Origin: Plectrocnemia conspersa
Lineage: Eukaryota > Arthropoda > Insecta > Trichoptera > Polycentropodidae
DNA: 64,000 nt
NCBI GenBank assembly: GCA_009617715.1
Contig: VTFK01000008.1
Span: 3,100,001 to 3,164,000 of the forward strand
Direction of reading: 5' to 3'
This document shows positions 45,441 to 56,840 of the stretch, piece after piece. Under the pieces are notes generated by a model. That model was not told the origin of the DNA and ran no database searches. It saw only the letters and a list, made by a program, of their open reading frames with translations. Both the position numbers and the translations under genes were made by a program. Numbering within the stretch: position 1 is the first letter of the stretch; every line of letters begins with the position of its first letter.

Positions 45441-46290
45441 TTTTAAGTTGCAGGAATACAATAAGCTGCACATGAAACATCAATTATATGCACTTCAAAA
45501 TGTACATTAGTCCATTTAACGTCAAACAAACACAGAACAGTCGATGGAAATGTGACCCAGTGCTTATCGGCCATGTTAGCGATTACGCAACTACTCTCTT
45601 CGTCTGCACTCATGAGGCTTCCTACTCGTATTAGTAAATGCGCTTTGACTTGGTCATAACTGCTGCACCGCGTTTGCATATCTACTTTGTTGCAATTGTG
45701 TGCGTATGTGAGAGTATGCGGGCGTTTCATGGGCGGCCGACTTCAACATAAAATAATTAATTTTTTGCTCTTTCTCTCTCTCTCTCTCTCAATTTTCAAA
45801 GCAATCAAACTTTGTAAAGCGAGGCGTGCTAAATCGACTCGGTTAAATAAGCGGCCGACCCTTCTTGTTCTTCGACATTGTTGCTGTTTTATAGGCGCTG
45901 CTTTTGCAGTTATGCTGCGCCCTTGGCTGTTCGAACTATAAATGATTGATTTTATGGCAGAACGCGCCTTTAACCCTCTGCGCTTGTAAAATACAATATT
46001 GATTAAACCCAGAGTCGTTCCTCTAATTTTTAACCATAAATTGGCGGACAAGTGTCAACGTCTAAACGCTTTGAACCAATCGGAAATTTTCCATGGAACG
46101 TGTTAATAATTACCCAGTGAACTCCACACTGCGTCGATGAATGAATCTCGGCTACAGTCATTAACATACAAACGCTGTGGCATTATCATTTCGAATCGAT
46201 TCGTCGATTTCGCTTTCTGTTCGAGCCCAATTAGAATTTATAATTGACGTTAATTTCTGCGCGGTGCGCTCGCAGAACAGCGTGTTTTAT
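45441..46290. promoter_or_regulatory. GC-richer island with (TC)n
   Basis: A (TC)9-type run at 45773-45790 (GAGA-factor-like on the minus strand) lies between two GC-richer parts, with GGGCGGCCGAC, AGCGGCCGACCC and TGTTGCTGTTTTATAGGCGC. A 95-codon minus frame (45443-45730) shows no third-position bias and no domain. The layout suits an enhancer or Polycomb/Trithorax-type element. Confidence 0.35.
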
Positions 46291-46354
46291 ATAAATGTCA
46301 TAATTGTAAAATTATTCTGATTAAACTTTGATAAAGTCGTTTTTTATGTATTTA

Positions 46355-46386
46355 TTAACATATTTTATTTTTGTTTCAGGTAAGAA
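46355..46386 (+). other. candidate recursive splice (ratchet) site
   Basis: A pyrimidine tract TATTTTATTTTTGTTTCAG ends with AG at 46379 and is followed at once by GTAAGAAAAC. TTAAC, a branch-point-like sequence, lies about 20 bases upstream. A 3' splice site fused to a 5' splice site (…YYYYCAG|GTAAG) is the signature of zero-length exons that subdivide very long introns in insects. No open exon is needed. Confidence 0.5.
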
Positions 46387-47095
46387 AACTGCGTTAGTAA
46401 ATATCCGGAGGGAAACGCGCTACATTTTCCAAGGTTAATAAATATTGTTATTAAGAATTTTATACAACATAAATTTGAGTACATTTATTGGATAGTATGA
46501 TAACTTGAACTAAATATTTTTAAATTTATTAAACTCATAACTCACAGTTACATAATTATCACGTGGTATTATGAATAATTAGCTATCAGGATATTAAGGA
46601 CGAATATTAGATAGAGATTTGAGGAATATTATTATGAAATAAAAAATGTCCTATAAATAATATAAATAGATGAGATCCCAAACTATATCGAATACTTATT
46701 CAATATCTAGAACAAGCACACCTGTGTTTTTTAATGTATTTAATTTTAAGAGCCCGATTAAATATATGTTAACATTTGCTCTAAGATTGTCTATCTTGAA
46801 ATAAAATCAATTATAATACACATTATGTAAACGTGTTCAAAACCCTCCAATCTAAAAAACGTTCCCATATAAACTATCGATTTATTACGATATTGCAGTT
46901 TAGCGTAAATTAAATATTGGTCCAAAGACCTTTCCCATGACTTCGAAGGTAGTTAGCCTCGGTCTTCATTCGCACCATTTTACATTTTGAACTATGCCTC
47001 TCCGTGTTTTTTCTACTGTTGTTGTTATAACTCACGTTATTTACAGTGACGTTAGCGAGTAGTAAAGTATCGATCGTTAAGTTTAATGGCATTTC
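46387..47095. other. AT-rich non-coding stretch
   Basis: No supported gene or repeat; intron-like. Confidence 0.5.
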
Positions 47096-47470
47096 GGTTA
47101 ATATGCACGCCTGCTATTGTTAAAGTCCGGTAATCCAATTTGCGCCGGCACTGCCACTACTTTGGTGCGTACAATGTGCCTATATGCATGCAGTGTTCTT
47201 GAACGATTTGCATACATGCAACACTGCAGTGTCGAGTCTGTATTGGTATGTGCATGTGCGCAGTTGCAGTGTCGATGTACAATCTGCTTTGCAGAGCGCT
47301 AGGTCATGATCGCAGCCATTGTGGTGCCGATCATTAAAAGCGGGAGGGAACCTTGATGCTAGTACACAGTAGGTGGATGCGCTTGTGTGCGCTACACCCC
47401 TCCATCGACCCTCTCTTTTGTTTTGACACCACCTTGCACTTGTTATGTCTGAGTTTTTTTGCACCGTCCT
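47096..47470. promoter_or_regulatory. GC-richer island with repeated GCAGTGT motif
   Basis: GCAGTGT occurs three times (about 47190, 47226 and 47264), the middle one within a 12-bp palindrome ACACTGCAGTGT (47221-47232). TGCATGC and GCACATGC-like repeats surround it. Frames on both strands are short and unrecognisable. Confidence 0.3.
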
Positions 47471-49870
47471 GTGATTTTCTTGGCGATTTAATGGCAGCGT
47501 TGCCTACACCCAAATAAGTAATAACCTAACCCACTTCAAAAACAAGATTTGTGTAGGGTTAGAAACTATTTTCATAAAATTATTTTATTCATTTAAATAA
47601 TCACCTTCACATTCTATGACTCTTCTAACGAGATGCAAGTTTTATAAAACGTGTTTTGGAAGGCGAAAAAACTACTTCTCGTATGATTATCTAGCACCAA
47701 ATTATGCGTTAAAATTTCCATCCGAAAGCACAATTTTTTCCTAATTTTTGCTATATAATATATTTTTATCCTCCTGTTTATTTTTGAACTTTGAATTCCG
47801 AGCGTCAAAGCTGGACCAGAGTTTACGTGAAAAGGGAAGCGGCTGTTTTCTCTGTCTCGATAGATGGCGTTGTTCCACTTTGTTTCGAGTTCAGATGTGT
47901 GTCACTTTTGCGGACACTGATTATTGCGAATTAATATATTCCAGACAAAAAATATTTTTCAAATTATATTAAAAAAATATACGTCAATATTTGAATTGTT
48001 CAGTGTGCATTTATAATAAAAAAATCAACGTAAAAATTTGAATATTTAAATTTTCAATGACCAAGTTTAATCTCTCAAATAATTCGAATTAAAAATTAAA
48101 TAAGATGAATCATTTTTTATTTGGTGTGAAAACGCAAAACTCGTTTGTTTAGAGTTTTGATATTAAGATTAGCTATTAAGAAATCAATATTAATGACTAA
48201 ATTGTTATTAAAGTAAAAAATCATGTTTTTCATGTAAACGTGAAATTTCCAAAGAAACTAGGAAAGTAACATTATTTTTTCTATCATAATATTAATATTT
48301 TCTGTCAATACTTTTGCTTTAATGCGCATTCTAAATTATATTTTAATATTTAAAAATATTTTTTTTAAAAAGTTTGTAATGTAATAACGTAAACTTTATA
48401 TTATTGTCATGAGAGAATTTCAAAGTTTGGGTTTTACCAATTTGTTGAATACAATTTGCTCAAGCGATGGGTGATTTACAGTCCTGTGTAAGTATGCATA
48501 ATTCTGTCGACTTTTTACTGAACGAACTGATAAAGTGCTCTTGCAAAAAGGATTTTGTATTGTATATTCTGCGCAACATTAAAAAAATATTTCCTATATC
48601 TGTACTAATTAAATACATACAAGAGAAGGACAGTACAATTGGTTTCATGTTTAAAAAATGGAAATCCTCAAAATTTATGATTAAAATAATCGATTTAAAC
48701 TAGTAGTAATTTTATATGATTTGATTTTATCGATATTTTGCGTATACCAATTATACCAATTATACACACATGTGTTGCTTTGAACTCAGAGATTGAACAA
48801 TTCAAATGTCAACGTATTCTTTTATATAATTTTAAAAATAATTATATCTGGAATAATCAGTGTCCACAAAAATCTTGTCTGAAATATTTCGTGTCTGGAA
48901 TATTCACCGAACCGTGTCACTCTCAGGTGTCCTAGTTCTGGATGTATTGCTGGGGAAGCGAGCTCCGAGTGGAAATATATATTAAAGCGCCGTGTATTTG
49001 CTTTTATACACCTTATGCTTGCCCACTTTTCGCGGATTGAGAGATATAATTTGATTTTATATTATCCGTCTTACTAAACATTTTTGTTTTTCGTGACTGT
49101 TAAAGTTTGAACATATTGGAGATTCGGCAAACTAGCGACGAGATCGTTAACTAGCGATTTCTACACTTCACATTTCAATGTGCTGCCAATACAAAATAAT
49201 ACAATAGTGTTATAAATTTAGCTAGTCAATCTCTTAAGTTCTTCGCTCAACACAATGGCACTTGTCGGACAAAGGCCTATCAAATAGCCGCCGTGTCATA
49301 AATACGAATGGCACTGGTTTATGACGTTTTTAACGCGTAATAAGTTTTTCTCATGGTCCATTTTAATAATGTCTGCCTAGTCGATGGACTTCACATTATC
49401 TTGCAAGAATAAATCTTTATTTTGTTTCTGAAGTAACGCATTCTTAATTATTTATACTTGTTTAACCTCGTTGTGGATTATACCGGTTGCATCACAAATC
49501 ATAATTTTAAATAAGGATTATTGGATCATTTACTGATGAAATGAAATGTTCTTACAGAAGATCTATTTTTCATTGAAAGTAATTATTAAATAGTGCCTTT
49601 GTATACCGTGTAAAGAGAAAAGAAGTCGTCAAATCTATTAATGTATGTAGATTTACTCATGATTTTTCCCAATTGATGTAAATTCAAACGAATTTTAACT
49701 TTGCTTACACTAGGGATTTCCAAGAGTTATTGACACGTTGCCTTTGATTTTTTTAAACAGCGGAATTATTCGTTGAAAATAACAGGATATTTATGAATGC
49801 CGAGCATAGCAGTGATTCATAGCAATTGTTTTTAGCTATTTTTTTTTAGCATATCTTCTGTAATTGCGGT
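47471..49870. other. non-coding stretch with an R2 fragment
   Basis: Bases 47800-47880 share GGACCAGAGT…AAAAGGGAAGCGGCTGTTTT with family R2. A 78-codon AT-rich frame at 48467-48703 contains a GTAAGT donor (48488) but its product is not recognised. Bases 48940-49320 are slightly GC-richer. Otherwise featureless. Confidence 0.4.
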
Positions 49871-50290
49871 GTAATGGCGTAGCTAGAATTTGGGCCGCCC
49901 TGGGCGATCCTTAACTTTGCCCCACCCCCATAAAATCTGTAGCTTAATGCATGTCTTCATTGGACCCCCCTTAGCTTCGCTACATACCATTTATATAATA
50001 TATGCATATAAAAAATGTGGAAAACAAGTTTGTTGAATTATATGAATGGTTATCAAGCATTTCATTATTTTAGCACGCACTCGGCTCGAACAAACAACAG
50101 GGAACATCTGGTGTAACTTCGACTTTTACCGTTTCTAAGAAACTGTCAAAATTTTCGAGCCCTCCAAAAATATTTTTATCTATAGGGGTGGCATTTTATA
50201 ACCAGCTGGGTCATAAAATCAGCATTTTTAAACATTTATCGCGAAAATTCCGCCCCCAAGTAAGTGCCTCCCGGGACGGTCCTTCCCCGA
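49871..50290. repeat. non-autonomous hAT-like element, copy B (inverted relative to copy A)
   Basis: It begins ATGGCGTAGCTAGAATTTGG, then GCCGCCCTGGGCGATCCTTA, and ends CCGCCCCCAAGTAAGTGCCT, then CCCGGGACGGTCC. It aligns through most of its length with the reverse complement of 26168-26724, with internal length differences. Target duplications were not resolved. Confidence 0.55.
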
Positions 50291-52439
50291 CTGCATGTAC
50301 AGTCTTAAAATCATTAGACAAACTCGATGCAATAGACATTTTGAAAGGGGGAAAAATTATATATTAAGAGACTGTCCCGACAATGTGCTCAAATTAACTG
50401 TGATATGTATGCTATATAATAAAACTCTAACGAGCACAATTTTTTTGGTTACCTTATATTTTATGTAGTTATATGAATTATAAGTATATGTGAGACTTTG
50501 GGGTAAAATTGCTGGAGGGTCACGAGATAACGAATAGCTACGTGATTTACCCCTCTTCTGAATCCAAAACATGATTATCTTGATAGAAATCATACATTCA
50601 TTTTTCAATTGGCATTCACCTTACGGCGCTTGTCAAAGCAGAACATCAGAATATTTTGGATCAGTATTTTAAGTCAAACTATTTTTTTGAATCTATAAAA
50701 TCTGATAAATAAAACAAAGTAGATTTCTATTTTGGTTTATTTTAAAGCTCCTCAGACTCAGAAATACAGTCCATATTTTAATAAACCAAAAACATCCAAT
50801 AGTGAATGTAAATAAGATACACTTGATTTACCAAAAATAGACAGTCGGTCTTTATTTTAGCCAATTGTTAAGAATGTTTTTTTTTAAATAAAATTTATTT
50901 TAAGTATCAATGTATGTTTAGTGTTTTGAAATACGATATTGTAAAAAGAAATCATTGCTATTTACTAGTTGATTTTTTTACAATAAGCATCAAATCATTT
51001 CTTTAAGACACATAGTTTCGTAGAAACTTTTGTTTAGAATGTGTAGCTTTAATTAATACCGGATTTCAGGAAAAAAATACGCGAAATGTTACAAGAGCTT
51101 CAAATCGCTGAATGGATAAAAGCAAAACTGATAATTACTTAAAATTCTATTTATTAATAAATATGTTAATAAAATATTTCTTAAAATTATATTTTGGTGA
51201 ATTAATAGGAGAAACGCTGCACCGTCACTAACACATGCACATAAATTCGATTAGATTTAATGTAAATTTATTAAATGCATACACCTTCACTAGCAAAGCC
51301 TTTCCTTGAAATATGTATACTTACTAGTATATGTATTATTAAAATATTTATCGCTGCTATTAAAGAGCTATAACAAAATATGTATGATAAATTTTCTCAA
51401 CTTACCACTTCGTTTACGACCCATTAAGTTGCAAAACGATTTTTTATCCGTGAAATATATTAATATAGCAATTACACGCACAATATTAATATGTATGCAT
51501 ACTGGAAAGAGTAGTTAAATCTATATCATAAATAATTCATATCGCAATACCGCTGCCGAACCGTTTCAGTTTTATTAAATTTTATCTCTTAGATTAATTT
51601 GATGGTTATATATCTTTTTTCGTTTTCCGAATTAATAATAAAAAAAAAATACTTCAAAAGGTCGCAACAGGCTACGGACCCCGTGCGACATTATAACTGC
51701 AATTTGTTAAAAGCCAGACGGGGTTGTTATACTATCTTTTTTAATTATGTGCCTTTTAATTAAATTAATAGAGGTCTAATGGGACGCTAGGCTAATTTTG
51801 ATTAATGTCATAGAATAAACGAAAAGCCATAACACTGTATTGTATTGAGTTTTAATTTTAATCAACCGTATGTGGTATGTTGCCATTTTACAAATGTTGC
51901 ATTGCTAAATTGCTAATTACGACAATTGAGCCTCGCAATAAATCAATTGCGTGTCTAGTAGCGTGTTTCTTCTCGCATGTGGATGTATGTTATTTTGTAT
52001 TGTACGTTTATGCGTGCATGAGTATGTTTTGTAAAGGTTTCCCTTGAAACTTTTCCGTGAATCGTGTTTTCCACAAAGTTTCATTGAGATACTGTAACCG
52101 TAGACGGAATTATTTATGTAGGTTTCACTCTTAAATTAAATTAAATTAAAATACAAGAACGGTTGTGATAGCTTTCATTTAAACGTACAAATGTATGCAA
52201 AATTCTGTTGGATTTGGTTTATCGTGTCTGCATATTTATATATGTTAATAATTCAGTAGCAATATAGCAAACGTAATTACGTACACACTTTGAACGCTGT
52301 ATTAGTTAAACAATTATTGATACGTTTTTCAATTGAAGTAATACATATTTCATATATATATCAAAAGCTTTTATCTTATTTCTAAAGCTAGTGACTCAGC
52401 TGCATTAAAATTAGAATGTGTCAAATGTGGTCTTAATTT
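50291..52439. other. AT-rich non-coding stretch
   Basis: About 2.1 kb without a supported gene. A minus-strand donor-like GTG|GTAAGTTG lies at about 51404-51412 without exon support. Tandem AAATTA units occur near 52133-52150. Confidence 0.45.
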
Positions 52440-53003
52440 TGAGGTTGAAAATCTATGTATGAGCGGGTTGTTAGTGAGGGTATTAGGGCTGCTATCAAAG
52501 CAGGTCCGAGATTAACGATACAGAAGCTAGCATAAAAGCTCAACGTGTCGCCTATATCAGTTCACAGTCATATAAAAAATAGGAAAGGTGGTTATTTACA
52601 GAATATGGGTAGCGAATCTCAATATACTAATAATTAATGATTTTAGAACAGAAAGAATCACGCGATTAAAAGGCAGTGGTTGGATGCCAATCAACCCCAA
52701 TTCCAACCCCGAGATCAGAATTACACCTCAATAAGATAATATTATGCATTTGGTTGGCTATAAAGGGCATAATTCATTATGAGTTATTGGATTATATTAT
52801 AGTGTGCTTGATTAATTCGTTTAAAAGCGACTCAGACCATAAAAAAAAAAGACCTTCCCATATAAATTAAAGGAGGCGCTCTAGCTAAGACAGCGTTTGC
52901 CCTCATATATCCAAGAAGAATGATTTTTCTTTGGAACTTATTTTTCACCCATCATATTCTTCAGACATTGGTTTAAACGACTATAATATATTTAAAAATA
53001 GAA
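52440..53003 (+). pseudogene. mariner transposase remnant, internally deleted
   Basis: The N-terminal helix-turn-helix reads IKAGPRLTIQKLA, a stop, then KLNVSPISVHSHIKN, like the mariner DNA-binding domain. The sequence then jumps to RKNHAIKRQWLDANQP, and after a frameshift PTPRSELHLNKIILCIWLAI with KGIIHYELLDY, the segment before the second catalytic Asp. It ends with HPSYSSDIGLNDYNIFK, the third catalytic region (family HPPYSPDLAPxDYHLF). At least two frameshifts and several stops make it dead. About 0.3 kb of the first catalytic region is missing. Confidence 0.85.
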
Positions 53004-53005
53004 TA

Positions 53006-53070
53006 GCGTAGTCCGTAACGTCTCAGACTAGTAACTCAGAGGTTGCGGGTTCGAGCCCCGGCAGAGGCAC
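53006..53070 (+). repeat. tRNA-derived sequence (SINE head or tRNA pseudogene)
   Basis: GACTAGTAACTCAGAGGTTG, then CGGGTTCGAGCCCCGGCAGA, carries an anticodon-loop-like CTAGTAA and a perfect T arm (CGGG-TTCGAGC-CCCG with box B). The 5' half does not pair with the 3' GCAGAGGCA, so the acceptor stem is lost. It sits exactly at the 3' end of the mariner remnant. Confidence 0.55.
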
Positions 53071-53904
53071 TCGAATTTTTATTTATAAAAAAACCGGCCC
53101 CAGCTGCAGTGACATCTATTGGTTATATTTACACTTAATGATTTATAAAAATTAAAATATATGTCACCGATTCCCAAACTTTCGGTCTTGTGGTTAATAC
53201 TTGCTTGTAGGTATTCATTATATCTGATATATACGCCTGTCAGGTCACAACGGAAGATTTAATAAAAAATTAAAGTAAATTAAATCCCTGCAAAAATTTG
53301 AAGGTGGATTTTTTAAAAAAAAACGGATGTAAAAAACGACATTAAACAATTTATAGCTTCCAAAAATACATTATTGTTTGAATCAGATTTTTGATCAACT
53401 CGTGGATAATAAATAATTTGGTAAAAGTTGTACACATTTTAATTTTTAACTCATTTAATCCGCAAAGACTTATGGAACAACCTGATATATTATTTTCGTT
53501 TACCATAGCTTTTAATCCCGGACCAAATTTTCAATCGCTTAAGCCTACATGTGTCAGAAATATAATACATAATATTATCGACTTGTTCTACACGAGTGGT
53601 TGCTACCGAATCATCGTTGTGTAAATTATATCAAGCCATAGACAGAACCTTATTGGTCTATCTTTAATCTCTCAGCGTGTTTTAACTACATATACATTGC
53701 TTGTAGATCGAACGTGTCAGAAGTTTCTTTAACTGAATTTCGATCCATTGACACAAATTGTATAATAATGCAGTTACCTGACAAATATGGTATAAGAGAT
53801 CTTTACCTACCTATCCTTTTGCCCTGCTTTCGTTCCACAAATATGAACATAGAATTAAAATTGCGATCTAAGAAATTATATTTTGCTCTCAGAATACTAT
53901 ATTA
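53071..53904. other. non-coding stretch
   Basis: No supported gene. A 77-codon AT-rich frame at 53391-53624 is unrecognised. Confidence 0.45.
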
Positions 53905-54214
53905 CAGTGGCAACTTTTTCGAGATACGAAATCTCAGTTTGGGTTCTACATACGAACCTAGATTCGAGACACGAACCGCGCCATCCCAACTATGCCAAAT
54001 TTTATTTATTCCGAAACTACTTAATCTGTTTGTTGTTGAAATACGACGCAAAGAATGGTTTGTGTGACGCACGTTTCACGTACATATTTGAATTTTTTGT
54101 GCGTCTATTTCGGTTTTTATGTAATTAATTAGAAGTAATGGGAACTTGTGTTTCGAGATACGAACTTTTCGAAATTTCGGAAAGGAATTAAATTATAAAG
54201 TTGATGTACCACTG
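53905..54214. repeat. 310-bp pogo/Tigger-like MITE
   Basis: The left end CAGTGGCAACTTTTTCGAGA and the right end read inward, CAGTGGTACATCAACTTTAT, are an imperfect inverted repeat, and TA flanks both sides. Sub-terminal TTCGAGATACGAA motifs occur near both ends (53917 and 54153). No coding sequence is present. The 117-codon frame that crosses it is a chance product. Confidence 0.6.
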
Positions 54215-54974
54215 TACTTCTAAAGCAGTGTTTTTAATCATTTTTTTCTCTATGAACTACTTTGCCAGTCAGATAAAAGCAACGAATCACCTCTGAAATA
54301 AGGTAAAAGTACATAGGAAACATATTGATGTCAATTTACTAAAATGAAAAAATGTATCTTATATAGTTATATTTATTTTAAAAGGAATGCTCTATTGTTT
54401 ATCTTGAATTCTTAACATTTGTGTAGTATAAGGTATCAAGCATGTCATGATGTACATCTTTCATATTTAATTTTGTTTGTGGAATAATGTGGAAAATCCT
54501 GATTTGCATAGATACTTTATTGAAAACGCAATTAAATCTTTCATAGCTCGCTTTGTAAGACGAGGATATGCCACTCTTAGTAAACATTATAATTATTCAA
54601 GAGTCTGTGTTAAACTCCAGATTGTTTTAAGTTTTTGTCCAAAAATGCTGACCTTATAAATGAGTTTATTGCTGTTTGAGATTACAAATCCATGGTTTAG
54701 GTTTAACTCTTGAAAACATTACTTTTAAACGAGTTCTGTATTTTTTCAGTTCAAAAATATATATTTTCACAAATATCATAATAAAGCATTTCTAAAAACA
54801 TTTCGAAGTTTGCCATAATGTTGGCCTTTCTATCTTCTTACAGAATACTAACTTAGATAGTTGCATATATCTGATTCTTTTTAGGTAGTTGCATATAGCT
54901 GATGAGTTTTGTCAACTACGACTTTTACCTAGTCGGGTTTCGCTTCAGTACACTGTGTGGATTGATGCTAGGCT
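54215..54974. other. AT-rich non-coding stretch
   Basis: TAGTTGCATATA[T/G]CTGAT is repeated at about 54859 and 54886 (27-bp spacing). No gene. Confidence 0.45.
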
Positions 54975-55042
54975 CGACCTCCTACCTAGACTCTCGTAAG
55001 TGACAGCTGCGGTCGGCTATATTACAAGAAAGCTTGTAATAT
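54975..55042. repeat. dispersed repeat (shared with 39380-39424) and 10-bp hairpin
   Basis: This is the second copy of the GACCTCCTACCT… repeat; its GTAAGTGAC is the counterpart of GCAAGCGAC in the other copy. It is followed by the hairpin ATATTACAAG-AAAG-CTTGTAATAT (55019-55042). Confidence 0.5.
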
Positions 55043-55789
55043 TTCAGGTGCATTCATAATGCATACTTCACGTTTTCATCTCATCAATATGATGATATCC
55101 TTATATTACTGATTGCGAACTTTCATAAAATAGCCCAAAAGGGTCTGTAGAAAATTTAAAGAGTAAGAAAATAAAATAAGTTAAACGACTCTTGTTCTAA
55201 AGTGAAAAAATATTCATTGAAAATTAAAAAAAAATATTTTTTTGAAATTAACTTGAACTGTCTGGTTTGAAACGTTTGTGATTTTGAATTGAATTTTACG
55301 TATATAGTTGTCACGAAAATTGTTGTCACTATAACACATTACATAGACGTTCAACACAATAATCAAATTGTACATGTGTACCGGATCATGTCATTACGCT
55401 TTTAATATAAATACGGAATAATTCAATGAATAAGGCATCAATCAGACGCTAGAACTGCACGATCGTACGGTCGTATTATTCACGGAGCATCCTTACTCCC
55501 CTCGCTATTCCATAACATGTTCCATAATATTCGTCTCAAACATAATTTCGAATGTATTGATTTTAATATCATACCGTTATATTTCTTACAACTTGATATT
55601 GGTCAAGCTATGTATTGTGTTCTATTTTATATCATTATATTAAATCGTTTCATAAACATGACAAATGCGTGTTCTAGCTTTTCCAATGTGACCGGTAAGT
55701 GTGGCCGATAAAGCTATTTTTCACGATTCATGCACGTGTCTCAAAATAAAAATAAAAAAGCACCAATCGGGATTTATAATATAAGTGTT
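55043..55789. other. non-coding stretch
   Basis: A consensus-like + strand donor GACCG|GTAAGTG lies at 55695/55696 without a convincing acceptor upstream. No other feature. Confidence 0.45.
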
Positions 55790-56115
55790 GGTTGCCGTGT
55801 AGAAGGAGAAGTTGCCGATAAACGAAAGCCACAAATCTAGCAGCTTACGGGATTCCAGAACGCGTCCGGATCGCTGGCGTCGCGACGCCAATTACCACCG
55901 GCTCACCCTCGCGCCATCTCTGGGGGCGCATACGTCAGTTTGAATGGGACGAAAGCAGGAATTAAGCGTGATGTATTGTTGTAGTTGTACGCCGGGAGCG
56001 TCGATATGTTACGTTCTCGCTCGGACAATCGCTGTGCTGCATTGGACAGGGTTGACTTTTACCGATTGTGTGGAAGCGCAGAGAGAACAAGCTCAATTGG
56101 CGCTTGAGGAAGATT
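55790..56115. promoter_or_regulatory. GC-rich island, putative insulator
   Basis: It contains a 16-bp perfect palindrome TGGCGTCGCGACGCCA (55875-55890) and GCGCCATCTCTGGGG (55911-55925), a reverse CTCF-like core. The GC content is well above the flanks and CpG is common. No open frame of note. Confidence 0.4.
55911..55925 (-). promoter_or_regulatory. CTCF-like motif, reverse orientation
   Basis: GCGCCATCT is an exact reverse CTCF core; the 3' extension (CTGGGG against NGTGG) is imperfect. Confidence 0.4.
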
Positions 56116-56250
56116 AATGGTATCTGGAAGATGGTTGCGCATTCAAACTAAGGAGTAATCCATTTGTCCGTTATTAGAAAAATATATTTAAAACATCATA
56201 TGCTTACACTAACTTCATTTTAACCATATTAACATTGTTTTTAATCCTTT

Positions 56251-56289
56251 CTAACGCGTCGCGCATGTTTTCGCAGTTGCCGGCGACTC
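56251..56289 (+). repeat. 39-bp dispersed repeat, second copy
   Basis: Matches 1023-1061 at 33 of 39 positions by eye. It is followed by GC-rich GCTGTCGCGGCTTCCACGTG not present at the first copy. Confidence 0.5.
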
Positions 56290-56577
56290 GCTGTCGCGGC
56301 TTCCACGTGCGCTTAATACATTCACTTTAGTCTAATGGTTGCCGATTAACTTTCTGTAATCATTTATATGTGTGTATATTTTCGAAGACAGTGTCAAATT
56401 ATCGTAGCAGTTTTTTGCCAACTAAAATCCAGTTTGGTTTTGTGTTCGGTCGTGATAAATATTAATAGTAATTCAACTACAGCGGTTCAAAACATACTTT
56501 TGATATATTTTGAACATGTGGTAAATCGCGTATCAAGGCTATGATGGATGAATAATCACAAACTTAACTTAAGATAA
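56290..56577. other. non-coding stretch leading into a mariner remnant
   Basis: The right part probably contains decayed mariner 5' sequence, but no clear terminal repeat was seen. Confidence 0.4.
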
Positions 56578-56840
56578 TTTACAGAAATATTAAATATTGA
56601 TCAATCAATTGTTATAAGACATCTCCATAAACTGAGGATGGTTTCAAAAGCTTAGTATTAAGGTTTCGCATAATTTGTTACAAAATAATTTATGGGTAGA
56701 CTAAATACGTATAGATCGTTGCTCGCCAGACAAAATCAAGATCCATTCTTGGTTCGCTTTGTAATAATAGGGCAATGATACGTGGGTTGTGTGTAATAAT
56801 CTTACACGAAACAACACTGGAAAAATCTTAGCAATAATAT
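56578..56840 (+). pseudogene. mariner transposase N-terminal/first-catalytic-region remnant
   Basis: The frame reads FTEILNIDQSIVIRHLHKLR and MVSKA (second helix-turn-helix and linker). After stops and shifts, LNTYRSLLARQNQDPFLVRF and VIIG follow, then in another frame GNDTWVVCNNLTRNNTGK. The family has …RLxxCxSLLARxxxDPFLxRxVTGDEKWVxYDNxxRKRSW, where the Asp of GDE is the first catalytic residue. The DPFL block is well preserved. The downstream catalytic half is missing. Confidence 0.8.

Noticed and set aside
45443..45730. 95-codon minus frame with a fair start context
   Set aside because: Third codon positions show no bias and the product has no recognisable motif; it overlaps a + strand frame and a (TC)n run.
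53006..53070. Functional tRNA gene
   Set aside because: The T arm is good but the 5' part does not pair with the 3' acceptor strand and the D arm is unclear.
53714..54128. 117- and 81-codon + frames
   Set aside because: They run through the 53905-54214 MITE, including its inverted ends, so they are chance frames in a non-coding element.
54961..55010. Apparent exon: TTTCGCTTCAG … GTAAGTGAC
   Set aside because: The GTAAGT is the diverged counterpart of GCAAGC in the repeat copy at 39380, so the donor arose by mutation in a repeat; no independent support.
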